Shown here piece after piece: positions 53,673-61,875 of a DNA stretch of 64,000 bases. The DNA is taken from positions 620,001 to 684,000 of the forward strand of contig NZ_JALKCU010000002.1 in the NCBI RefSeq assembly GCF_023540835.1, in the 5' to 3' direction. Within the stretch, counting starts at the first letter, position 1, and each line of letters starts with the position of its first letter. The notes beneath the pieces were generated by a model. That model did not search any database. It was given only the letters and a program-made list of their open reading frames with translations, and was not told where the DNA came from. This DNA is from Marivivens geojensis (lineage in GTDB: Bacteria; Pseudomonadota; Alphaproteobacteria; Rhodobacterales; Rhodobacteraceae). Made by a program: the position numbers and the translations under genes.

Positions 53673-54173
53673 CTATCTGTGAATCCGCGCCATAGCGGCC
53701 CCTAGCGTCTCTGCCGTTTGAGGACTTGCGAATTTTCTAATGGCCTGTAGCGAAAGCGATTTCTGACCTACTGGCAGTTTCTTCTCTTCGACCACATAAA
53801 ACGCCCACTGGGATACATCCCGCTGATCAGCACCGTCATGCCACGCGAAAATATAAACATCCGCAAAGCGCAAACCACTTACGTTTTCGACATAGGTTTT
53901 ACCGTCTGGGTAATGACCTTTTGCCGCCGATATATCGAAGCGAGGGCTCGATGTTGCAATGCCCCACGATTGTTCCCGTGCTGACTGTTTAATCTCAACA
54001 CGAAGCCCATCAGACCGTTCAACATCCCAGGCGGACCAATCCTTACCAGTATGCTCCCATCCATCGCCGAGGATTTCACAGACCATCGCCTCTACCCAGA
54101 GGCCGCGCAGATTATTTTGAATTTGAGGACGATCAAATAGACCGCGAATGCGTGCAAATATCTCTGAATTCAT
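53673..54173 (-). CDS. Orphan PD-(D/E)XK-like protein of unknown function
   Basis: 166 residues from the ATG at 54173. The pattern Glu28, Asp50 (WDVER) and Glu60-Ile-Lys62-Gln (VEIKQSA) fits a PD-(D/E)XK endonuclease core: acidic residue, Asp, then ExK before a helix. It could be a lone restriction-type or repair-type nuclease. No methyltransferase or toxin partner is present. It is downstream of tRNA-Ser on the same strand, a usual place for acquired genes. Family not recognised; the nuclease reading is a motif inference. Confidence 0.6.
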   Translation of the reverse strand: MNSEIFARIRGLFDRPQIQNNLRGLWVEAMVCEILGDGWEHTGKDWSAWDVERSDGLRVEIKQSAREQSWGIATSSPRFDISAAKGHYPDGKTYVENVSGLRFADVYIFAWHDGADQRDVSQWAFYVVEEKKLPVGQKSLSLQAIRKFASPQTAETLGAAMARIHR

Positions 54174-54307
54174 CACAAAACCCGACACTTTATGGTATCT
54201 TGTATCGCAAAATGTCGTGGAAGGCAGTCGCCCTGACTGACAATGACATCAGGAACCCAAACCAATTGTAACAATCGGCGACAATTTATTGATTTAATGG
54301 GGAATGG

Positions 54308-54397
54308 TGGCGGAAGCGGTGGGATTCGAACCCACGGTACGGTTCCCCGCACGCTAGTTTTCAAGACTAGAGCCTTAAACCACTCGGCCACACTTCC
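54308..54397 (-). tRNA. tRNA-Ser(UGA)
   Basis: 90-nt class II tRNA on the minus strand: acceptor GGAAGTG/CGCTTCC, D arm GGCCGAGTGGTTTAAGGC, anticodon loop CTTGAAA with anticodon TGA, long variable arm, T arm GGTTCGAATCC, encoded CCA (plus-strand TGG at 54308-54310). A TGCCGT-GACTA-ACGGCA hairpin lies upstream of its 5' end. Confidence 0.95.
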
Positions 54398-54583
54398 TGC
54401 GCCTGCCGTGACTAACGGCATGCTTTTGATTCTGGAAGCTAAAAACCAATGTTCGGAAAACCGCCGACCTATGGTGCTGAAGGCTTTAAAACGTGGTGGC
54501 GCAACGCTATGGTGTTCGCGACGAGAGCAGAACGCACTGAAACAAGTGCAGCGGCATATCCGCATAATGATAGGGGCAACATA

Positions 54584-55429
54584 ATGTCGGGCAAAATTTC
54601 GTGGGTTGTGGCAGGCCTTCTTGCAACGACCGTTCTGGCAGGCTGTGACGGCAACGGCCAATTCCAATTCCCACAGTTGGGCGGCGCGGCCTCGACCGAG
54701 CAAGCAAGCCCAAGCGTGCAATTGGTTGAGCGCGACGTTGAAGCCCCCGAAGTGTTCCAAGTCACCGATAACGGTCTATGGGACGGGCGCCCGTCTTTGG
54801 GCGGTGTTTGGGTGGCGCATCCTGATGTGGTTGACCCAGAGCGGGTGATTATCCGCAACACGGAAAACGGCAAGTTCGTGATTGGTGCCCTGTTCCGACG
54901 CGAGCGCGAACAACCTGGCCCTGCGTTGCAAGTGTCCTCCGATACGGCTGCAGCATTGGGTATGCTGGCTGGTGCGCCTGCATCGCTGCAAGTGACAGCG
55001 CTCCGCCGCGAAGAAGCACCGGTTGAGGCCCCTGCTCCGATTTCGAACTTCGATGAAACTGCGATTGCAGGCGAAGAGGTCCAGACCACGTCACTGGACC
55101 CGATTGCGAATGCTGAGGCTGCTATTTCTGCGGCAGAAGCCGAACAAGTGGCGACAGCCGCTCCGGCGCCGCAAGCAGAGGTCGCGACGTCGGCCCTGAC
55201 GAAACCCTATATTCAGATCGGTATTTTCTCGATCCAATCGAACGCAGACCGCACGGCTGAGATTTTGAATGGAAATGGCATCACCACGACCATCCTCGCC
55301 CAAGAAAGCCAAGGACGCCCCTTCTGGCGGGTCGTTGTTGGCCCCGCACAGAGCTCGGCTGAACGGTCTGACCTTCTTTCGCGCGTGAAAGGCCTCGGAT
55401 ACTCTGACGCCTACGCTGTGACCAATTAA
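54584..55429 (+). CDS. SPOR-domain lipoprotein
   Basis: 281 residues from the ATG at 54584 (AGGGGC upstream); 45 extra codons dropped. Lipobox LAGC with Cys21. Low-complexity Ala/Glu/Pro linker at about 140-200, and a C-terminal SPOR domain (PYIQIGIFSIQSNADRTAEILNGNG, then FWRVVVGPAQSS) that binds denuded septal peptidoglycan. Next to a D,D-carboxypeptidase, so it is a cell-wall gene pair. Confidence 0.88.
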   Translation: MSGKISWVVAGLLATTVLAGCDGNGQFQFPQLGGAASTEQASPSVQLVERDVEAPEVFQVTDNGLWDGRPSLGGVWVAHPDVVDPERVIIRNTENGKFVIGALFRREREQPGPALQVSSDTAAALGMLAGAPASLQVTALRREEAPVEAPAPISNFDETAIAGEEVQTTSLDPIANAEAAISAAEAEQVATAAPAPQAEVATSALTKPYIQIGIFSIQSNADRTAEILNGNGITTTILAQESQGRPFWRVVVGPAQSSAERSDLLSRVKGLGYSDAYAVTN

Positions 55430-55449
55430 ACGAAACGGATTGCTTTGAG

Positions 55450-56628
55450 ATGATCATCCGCCTTTTGACAGCATGCCTTCTGGCCCTGACCGCAACGTTT
55501 GCCGCTGCGCAATCGTTCGAAACCAATGCCCGCGCCGCCTATGTCTATGATATGACGACAGGCACGGTCCTGTTGGAGAAGAATGCGGATACGCCATTGC
55601 CTCCGGCGTCGATGTCGAAACTGATGACGCTCTACCTCGCATTTGAGGCCATCTCGGACGGACGGCTGTCGCCCGACGACGAACTGCTCGTGTCTGAACA
55701 CGCGATGAGCTACCAAGGGTCGTCGATGTTCCTGCGCAGCGGCGAACGTGTCCGCGTCGAAGATCTGATCCGCGGTGTGATTATCCTGTCGGGCAACGAC
55801 GCAAGCGCGGTTCTGGCGGAGAGCCTGTCGCCTGATGGCACCGAGGCTGGCTTTGCCCGCATGATGACTTCGCGCGCCCAAGATTTGGGAATGATGCATT
55901 CGACCTTCGCCAACTCAAACGGCTGGCCTGATCCGAACCAGCGTATGTCAGTGCGAGACCTCGGCATCCTCGCTCAACATCTGATCACCGATTTCCCGAC
56001 CTACTACCCGATTTTCGCAGAGGAAGAGTTCCTCTTTGACGGTCGCGTTCCGTCAAACAGTCAGAACCGCAACCCGATCCTTGGCCTCGGCCTTGGCGCA
56101 GATGGCATGAAAACAGGCCACACCCAAGAAGCAGGCTATGGCCTTGTCGGCTCTGCCAAACAGGGCGACCGTCGCGTTGTCTTTGTGGTCACAGGGCTCG
56201 ACAGTGCAGCCGCGCGTGCCGAAGAGGGGCAGCGCATCCTGAACTGGTCCTTTCGACAATTTGCCCAGAAAAAAGTGATCGAAACAGGCACCCGCGTCGC
56301 GGAAGCCAGCGTATGGATGGGTCAAGCACCGACCGTTGGACTGACCGTTGCCGAAGACGTGTCGATGCTCGTGCCGATCCTGAGCGGCGATAGCATTGAC
56401 GGTGAGGTTGTTTTCAACGCTCCTATTGAGGCTCCAATTGCCGCTGGCCAAACCTTGGGCGAACTGATCATTCGCTTTGACGATCTCCCAGAGCGTCGCA
56501 TCCCGCTGGTCGCTGAAGCTGACGTTCCAGTCGGTGGATTTGCTATCCGTATGCGGACCGCCGTGATGGTTCTGTTGGACAAAGTCATGAGCAATGCCGA
56601 TATGGCCACGACAGACGACAATGCCTGA
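55450..56628 (+). CDS. D-alanyl-D-alanine carboxypeptidase (PBP5/DacA type)
   Basis: 392 residues with signal peptide ending near FAAAQ. Active-site triad motifs: Ser54-x-x-Lys57 (ASMSKLM), Ser114-Gly-Asn116 and Lys221-Thr-Gly. A C-terminal beta domain and amphipathic tail (VMVLLDKVMSNA) follow. Trims the terminal D-Ala of peptidoglycan stem peptides. Twenty bases after the SPOR gene and seven before tmk. Confidence 0.93.
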   Translation: MIIRLLTACLLALTATFAAAQSFETNARAAYVYDMTTGTVLLEKNADTPLPPASMSKLMTLYLAFEAISDGRLSPDDELLVSEHAMSYQGSSMFLRSGERVRVEDLIRGVIILSGNDASAVLAESLSPDGTEAGFARMMTSRAQDLGMMHSTFANSNGWPDPNQRMSVRDLGILAQHLITDFPTYYPIFAEEEFLFDGRVPSNSQNRNPILGLGLGADGMKTGHTQEAGYGLVGSAKQGDRRVVFVVTGLDSAAARAEEGQRILNWSFRQFAQKKVIETGTRVAEASVWMGQAPTVGLTVAEDVSMLVPILSGDSIDGEVVFNAPIEAPIAAGQTLGELIIRFDDLPERRIPLVAEADVPVGGFAIRMRTAVMVLLDKVMSNADMATTDDNA

Positions 56629-56635
56629 GGCGACA

Positions 56636-57256
56636 ATGACCCGCGGACAACTCATTACCTTTGAAGGGATCGACGGGTCCGGAAAATCGACACAGGCTAA
56701 GATGCTGGTCGAACGCTTGCGTGCAAAGGGCCACGATGTGATCCACACGCGTGAACCCGGCGGCAGCGTCGGCGCCGAAGAAATCCGTCAGCTGATCCTG
56801 ACGGGCGACACCGACCGCTGGTCCCCTGAAACGGAAATCTTGCTGTTCACTGCGGCCCGTCGGGATCATTTGGAAAAGACAATCCGCCCCGCACTTGAGG
56901 CTGGACAGATCGTCGTCTGCGACCGCTTCGCAGATAGCACCCGTATTTATCAGGGCGCGACACGTGGTGATCTACGGACGAAGGTCGATCAGTTGCACGA
57001 TTTGATGATCGGCCAAGAGCCCGACTTGACCTTTATCATCGATATGGACCCCGCAATTGCATTGGCTCGCGGGTTGGCCCGCCCCGATGCAGAGGCCCGG
57101 TTTGAGGATTTCGGCCTCTCGTTCCAAGAAACCGTTCGTCACGGATTCCTTTCGATTGCACGTGCACACTCTGACCGCTGTGTCGTGGTCGAAGGCAATC
57201 GAACAGCAGATGACGTCGCTGCAGAAATCCTCGCAATTTTTGAGGATCGCGCATGA
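56636..57256 (+). CDS. tmk: Thymidylate kinase
   Basis: 206 residues from the ATG at 56636 (GAGG five bases ahead). P-loop GIDGSGKST (11-19), HTREPGGS and CDRFADSTRIYQG. Phosphorylates dTMP. It overlaps holB by ATGA (57253-57256), a known tmk-holB coupling. Confidence 0.96.
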   Translation: MTRGQLITFEGIDGSGKSTQAKMLVERLRAKGHDVIHTREPGGSVGAEEIRQLILTGDTDRWSPETEILLFTAARRDHLEKTIRPALEAGQIVVCDRFADSTRIYQGATRGDLRTKVDQLHDLMIGQEPDLTFIIDMDPAIALARGLARPDAEARFEDFGLSFQETVRHGFLSIARAHSDRCVVVEGNRTADDVAAEILAIFEDRA

Positions 57257-58377
57257 GCGATGACCTCCCCGAACCAGATCGGATCGAAGGTGCACCCCAC
57301 CCGCGCGAAACCGAAACCCTGTTCGGTCAAGAGCAAGCAGAAGCCGCGTTCCTAGAGGCCTATAATTCTGGTCGCCTCCATTCGGGATGGCTGATCACAG
57401 GGCCCAAAGGCATCGGCAAAGCCACCCTCGCCTACAAAATCGCCGCGTTTTTGCTGACAGAACAACCCGCTGACGGAGGCCTCTTTGGTGACGCGCCCCC
57501 TGCCCCGACATCGCTGTCGATCAGTGCCGATCATCCTGACATGGCGCTGATCCGTGCAGGCAGCCATCCGCGGCTTTCGATCGTGCGGCGTCCTGTGGAT
57601 GACAAGACAGGCAAGTTGCGCACCGAAATCACCGCTGACCCCGTGCGGGATCTGAAAAAATTCTTTCACATGTCCGCTGCTGACGGTGGTCGCCGCGTGG
57701 TGATCGTGGACGTGGCAGACGAGATGAACGTCACGGCCGCAAACTCGATCCTCAAAGAACTCGAGGAGCCGCCAGCTCGCACCACGCTTCTGCTGCTTGC
57801 CCACCAACCTTCGCGCCTTTTGCCAACGATCAGATCGCGCTGCCGCGAACTGCGGTGCAAGCCCTTGTCCCCTTCTGATGTGGCGCACGCCTTGGCTCAG
57901 GCCGATGTGCACGTGGACGAGACAGAAGCGCTCGCCACGTTGTCGGGTGGGTCCGTTGGCGAAGCGATCCGTTTGATGAACCACGATGGGCTGAAGATGT
58001 ATCATGATCTGGTGCAGATGTTCGACAAATTGCCCAACGTGGATCGCACGGCCGCATTGAAACTCGCAGAAAGCTGCGCTGGTAAAGGGGCCGAAGCGCG
58101 GTTCCCAATGGCGCTCGACCTGATCGATCTGTTCCTTGCCCGTGCGGCACGAACAGGCCTCGTAGGTGAACCCAGCACCCAAGGTGCGATGGGCGAAGCA
58201 CGCCTATTAACACGGATCGCGCCGAATGACTTTGCTGCGCGTCGATGGGCAGAACTACAGCAGGAACTGTCGCTCAAGGTGCGCCGTGGTCGGGCGGTGA
58301 ACCTTGACCCTGCCGCGCTCATCCTTGATATGGTTTTCAGGATCGAAGAAACGGCCCGCTCCGTGGCCGCAGACTGA
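57253..58377 (+). CDS. holB: DNA polymerase III subunit delta'
   Basis: 374 residues. AAA+ Walker A region with GPKGIGKATLAYKIA, and sensor/LEEPPARTT. Longer than E. coli HolB (334) through an insertion near 90-130, usual for alphaproteobacteria. Part of the clamp loader. Confidence 0.93.
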   Translation: MSDDLPEPDRIEGAPHPRETETLFGQEQAEAAFLEAYNSGRLHSGWLITGPKGIGKATLAYKIAAFLLTEQPADGGLFGDAPPAPTSLSISADHPDMALIRAGSHPRLSIVRRPVDDKTGKLRTEITADPVRDLKKFFHMSAADGGRRVVIVDVADEMNVTAANSILKELEEPPARTTLLLLAHQPSRLLPTIRSRCRELRCKPLSPSDVAHALAQADVHVDETEALATLSGGSVGEAIRLMNHDGLKMYHDLVQMFDKLPNVDRTAALKLAESCAGKGAEARFPMALDLIDLFLARAARTGLVGEPSTQGAMGEARLLTRIAPNDFAARRWAELQQELSLKVRRGRAVNLDPAALILDMVFRIEETARSVAAD

Positions 58378-58384
58378 GGCAGAT

Positions 58385-59176
58385 ATGTCCCCCAAAGCCC
58401 AAATCGTTGATAGCCACTGCCACCTCGACTTCCCCGATTTCGACGAGGAACGCGACGACGTGATTGCCCGTGCGATTGAGGCAGGCGTGACGCGCATGGT
58501 GACGATCTGCACCAAACTGCACAACGAACCCAAGGTCCGAGCCATTGCTGAGGCCCACCCTGAGGTCTTTTACGCGGTAGGTATTCACCCGATGAGCGTT
58601 GAGGCACAGCCGCTCGTCACCGTCGATCAATTGGTGGCCTATGCTGCGCACCCAAAGATGGTCGGTATTGGCGAAACGGGGCTGGACTACCATTACACGC
58701 CTGACAGCGCAGAACTGCAAAAGCAATCTCTGCGTATCCATATCGATGCCGCCCGCGAAACAGGTTTGCCGCTGATCATCCACGCCCGCAACGCAGACGA
58801 CGATATGGCACAAATCCTACGCGAAGGCATGGACAACGGCGCCTACACTTGCGTCATGCATTGCTTTAGCTCTGGCCCCGAATTGGCTCGCGCTGCACTT
58901 GATATGGGGTTCTATCTCTCAATGTCTGGCATCGCTACATTCCCAAAATCCCAAGAGGTTCGGGACATTTTTGGATCCGCCCCCCTCGACCGAATTTTGG
59001 TGGAAACGGACAGCCCTTACCTTGCTCCAAAACCGTTCCGCGGCAAACGCAATGAACCAGGTTACACGGTCCACACGGCGCAAGTCGGCGCGGACGTGTT
59101 TGGCGTTTCGTATGAGGATTTCGCAAAGGCAACGACCGCCAACTTTGATCGCCTGTTTACAAAGGCGAAACTCTGA
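58385..59176 (+). CDS. TatD-family metal-dependent hydrolase
   Basis: 263 residues from the ATG at 58385. Metal ligands His11-Cys-His13 (DSHCHLDFP), Glu in GIGETGLDYHY, HARNADDD, HCFSS and ETDSPYLAP. TatD proteins are Mg-dependent exonucleases or quality-control deoxyribonucleases. Follows holB closely and overlaps the next gene by one base. Confidence 0.95.
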   Translation: MSPKAQIVDSHCHLDFPDFDEERDDVIARAIEAGVTRMVTICTKLHNEPKVRAIAEAHPEVFYAVGIHPMSVEAQPLVTVDQLVAYAAHPKMVGIGETGLDYHYTPDSAELQKQSLRIHIDAARETGLPLIIHARNADDDMAQILREGMDNGAYTCVMHCFSSGPELARAALDMGFYLSMSGIATFPKSQEVRDIFGSAPLDRILVETDSPYLAPKPFRGKRNEPGYTVHTAQVGADVFGVSYEDFAKATTANFDRLFTKAKL

Positions 59177-59973
59177 TGGCTCGGCTTGAGATCACAATAC
59201 TCGGCTGTGGATCGTCGGGCGGTGTGCCGCGCATTGGCGGCATCTGGGGCGATTGTGACCCAACCAATCCCAAGAACCGCCGCCGTCGCTGTTCGATCAT
59301 TGTCACGCGTTGGGATGGCGACAAAGCGACCCGCGTGCTGATCGACACTGGTCCCGATATGAAAGATCAGCTCGTCGATGCGGGTGTCGGAGAGTTGGAT
59401 GGCGTGGTCTTTACCCATGCGCACGCCGACCACATGCATGGCCTCGATGATGTGCGCCAGATCGTTTTCAACACGGGCAAACGGTTGCAGGTCTGGGCTG
59501 ATGGGGACACATCCGAAAGCCTTCTATCGCGCTTTGGCTACGCCTTTGTACAGCCCAAAGGATCGCCCTACCCGCCGATCTGTGAGTTGAATATGATCGA
59601 AGGTCCTGTGACCGTTTCAGGCGCGGGCGGTGATGTTACCCTGACCCCATTTAAGGTAAACCACGGCTCTATCGACGCCTTAGGGTTTCGGATCAATGGC
59701 GTCGCCTATCTGCCCGACGTGGCCTACCTCTATGACGAGGCTTGGGACCATCTGAACGACCTAGACTGCTGGATCGTCGACGCCCTGCGCCGCACGCCTC
59801 ACCCGACCCATTCGCATCTGGAACAAACGCTCCAGTGGATCGAACGGGTCGCGCCCAAGCAGGCCGTGTTGACGAACATGCATGTCGACCTTGATTACGA
59901 AACGGTTGCGGCTGAAACGCCAGACCATATCATGCCCGCTTATGACGGCATGACATTGTCGTTCGACATCTAA
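59176..59973 (+). CDS. MBL-fold metallo-hydrolase (PhnP/YcbX-like)
   Basis: 265 residues. Metal motif THAHADHMHGLDD and LPDVAYLYDEAW, with N-terminal GCGSSGGVPRIGG typical of the cyclic phosphodiesterase-like PhnP group. Its start overlaps the TatD stop (TGATG). Function in this operon is unknown; RNA or cyclic nucleotide phosphodiesterase is likely. Confidence 0.92.
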   Translation: MARLEITILGCGSSGGVPRIGGIWGDCDPTNPKNRRRRCSIIVTRWDGDKATRVLIDTGPDMKDQLVDAGVGELDGVVFTHAHADHMHGLDDVRQIVFNTGKRLQVWADGDTSESLLSRFGYAFVQPKGSPYPPICELNMIEGPVTVSGAGGDVTLTPFKVNHGSIDALGFRINGVAYLPDVAYLYDEAWDHLNDLDCWIVDALRRTPHPTHSHLEQTLQWIERVAPKQAVLTNMHVDLDYETVAAETPDHIMPAYDGMTLSFDI

Positions 59974-59998
59974 CTATTCCGTTTCGGAAGGCTCCCTC

Positions 59999-60928
59999 AT
60001 GTCTGCTTTGATACAGGTGGTTTTACCTGTTTTTATCGTCATTGCCTTTGGCTATGTCGCCGCTTGGCGCGGTTGGCTCAAAGCCGAAGCCGTGGACGCG
60101 CTCATGACATTTGCACAAGGGTTCGCGATCCCCATGCTGTTGTTCAGGTCGATGATGAACCTCGACCTTGCAGGATCGTTTGATGCCGCGCTCTGGGCGT
60201 CATTCTATGTGGGCGCGCTGACGGGCTTTGGCGTCGGTATCCTCGGTGCACGGTTCATTTTCCGCCGCACATGGGAAGAAGCCATCGCAATTGGTTTCGT
60301 CGGACTGTTTTCGAACTCGCTGCTCCTTGGCCTTCCGATCACAGAACGTGCTTATGGGGTCGACGCGCTCTCGGCCAACTTTGCGATTATCGCGATCCAC
60401 TCTCCGTTCTGCTACGCCGTCGGTATTACCGCGATGGAGATCGTAAAGAACCGTGGCGGATCTATTGCGCAGCTCCCCGCAAAGGTGCTCCGCGCGATGT
60501 TCCGCAACATGCTGATCATCGGGATCATTTGCGGTGTGATCGTGAACTTGTCTGGCTTCACGTTCCCGTCTGCCCTGACCGAAGCAATCGACCTCATGGT
60601 TCGCGCGGCGCTTCCGACTGCACTGTTTGGTTTGGGCGGGATCCTGTTCCGCTATCGTCCAGACGGCGACCTCCCCACCGTGGGCTTTATCGTCACTGTG
60701 TCGCTGATCGTACACCCGCTCGTCGTTTGGGGCATGGGCAAGATGTTGGGCCTCCCGCTGTCATCATTCCGCTCCGCGGTCGTGACCTCGGCCATGGCAC
60801 CGGGGGTCAACGCCTTTCTCTTTGCCAATATGTATGGCCAAGCACGGCGGGTGGCTGCATCGGCAGTTCTACTGGGAACGGCTGTGTCGATAGTGACTGC
60901 CTCGTTCTGGCTAGTCCTTCTCCCATAA
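59999..60928 (+). CDS. AEC-family transporter
   Basis: 309 residues, ten membrane segments: LPVFIVIAFGYVAAWRGW at the start, and GLFSNSLLLGLPI with a C-terminal PGVNAFLFANMY half. The Auxin Efflux Carrier family exports small carboxylates such as malate or malonate. Ends in a strong terminator shared with the convergent ABC operon. Confidence 0.9.
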   Translation: MSALIQVVLPVFIVIAFGYVAAWRGWLKAEAVDALMTFAQGFAIPMLLFRSMMNLDLAGSFDAALWASFYVGALTGFGVGILGARFIFRRTWEEAIAIGFVGLFSNSLLLGLPITERAYGVDALSANFAIIAIHSPFCYAVGITAMEIVKNRGGSIAQLPAKVLRAMFRNMLIIGIICGVIVNLSGFTFPSALTEAIDLMVRAALPTALFGLGGILFRYRPDGDLPTVGFIVTVSLIVHPLVVWGMGKMLGLPLSSFRSAVVTSAMAPGVNAFLFANMYGQARRVAASAVLLGTAVSIVTASFWLVLLP

Positions 60929-60930
60929 AA

Positions 60931-60954
60931 AAGGGCGGCCAAGCGGCCGCCCTT
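60931..60954. terminator. Bidirectional terminator
   Basis: 10-bp perfect stem AAGGGCGGCC/GGCCGCCCTT, loop AAGC, A run before and TTTTC after on one strand, T run on the other. Serves the AEC gene and the polyamine transporter operon. Confidence 0.94.
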
Positions 60955-60976
60955 TTCAATTCAATTCCACAAAGCC

Positions 60977-61870
60977 TTAACCCGGTGACATACCGCGCAG
61001 GCGTTCGGACCGACGACGCAGCAGTTCCAGCGTGGTCAGCAGCATGATCGACAGCACCACAAGGATTGTTGCAACAGCGAGGATCGTCGGGCTGATCTGC
61101 TCGCGCAGGCCGATGAACATCTGCCACGGCAGCGTCTTTTGCTGAGCCGAACCCACGAAGAGCACAACAACCACTTCGTCGAAGGATGTGATGAAGGCGA
61201 ACAATGCACCCGAAATCACACCTGGCAGGATGAGCGGCATCTGAACACGGAAGAACGTGGTCACAGGGTTCGCACCCATCATCGCAGAGGCGCGGGTCAG
61301 TGAGCGGTCAAAGCCCACAAGCGTCGCGGTCACTGTGATGATAACGAACGGGATACCCAATGCAGCGTGAGCGAGGATAACGCCTGCCCGTGTGCCTGTC
61401 AGTGTGAACGGCAAGTAGACTTTGCCGTAGAACGGAACAGGGATGTAGGGGTTCGAGTAGAAGAAATACATGCCCGTCGCCGAGATGATCAACGGAACGA
61501 TCATTGGCGAAATCATCACCGCCATAATCGCCCGACGACCGGGAACGTGGCTCTGCGACAGACCGATAGCCGCCAGTGTGCCCAGACTTACGGACACGAG
61601 GGTCGCAATCGGTGCGATCTGCAGCGAGTTCTTCAGTGCCAACTGCCAGTCGGAGTTGCTGAAGAAGTCGTTGTAGTGCTTCAAAGAATATCCAGCCGGA
61701 TCAAGACGCAGCATTTCAGGCGTGAACGTAAAGAAGTCCTGCGCGTTGAATGACAGCGGGATGATCACAAGGATCGGTGCGATCAGGAAGAAAAAGATCA
61801 GTCCACAGATCGTCCGGTAGCTGTAGTGCCACACCCGTTGAGCGGTGCTTGCATATGCGGGAAGTGCCAT
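60977..61870 (-). CDS. Polyamine-type ABC transporter permease (PotC-like)
   Basis: 297 residues with six membrane segments and the EAA-like loop ASAMMGANPVTTFFRVQMPLILPGV. LPLSFNAQDFFTF and FNPYIPVPFY-like surface loops match the PotC/PotI group. Five bases after the PotB-like gene. Substrate presumably a polyamine or related cation. Confidence 0.9.
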   Translation of the reverse strand: MALPAYASTAQRVWHYSYRTICGLIFFFLIAPILVIIPLSFNAQDFFTFTPEMLRLDPAGYSLKHYNDFFSNSDWQLALKNSLQIAPIATLVSVSLGTLAAIGLSQSHVPGRRAIMAVMISPMIVPLIISATGMYFFYSNPYIPVPFYGKVYLPFTLTGTRAGVILAHAALGIPFVIITVTATLVGFDRSLTRASAMMGANPVTTFFRVQMPLILPGVISGALFAFITSFDEVVVVLFVGSAQQKTLPWQMFIGLREQISPTILAVATILVVLSIMLLTTLELLRRRSERLRGMSPG

Positions 61871-61875
61871 TGTGA

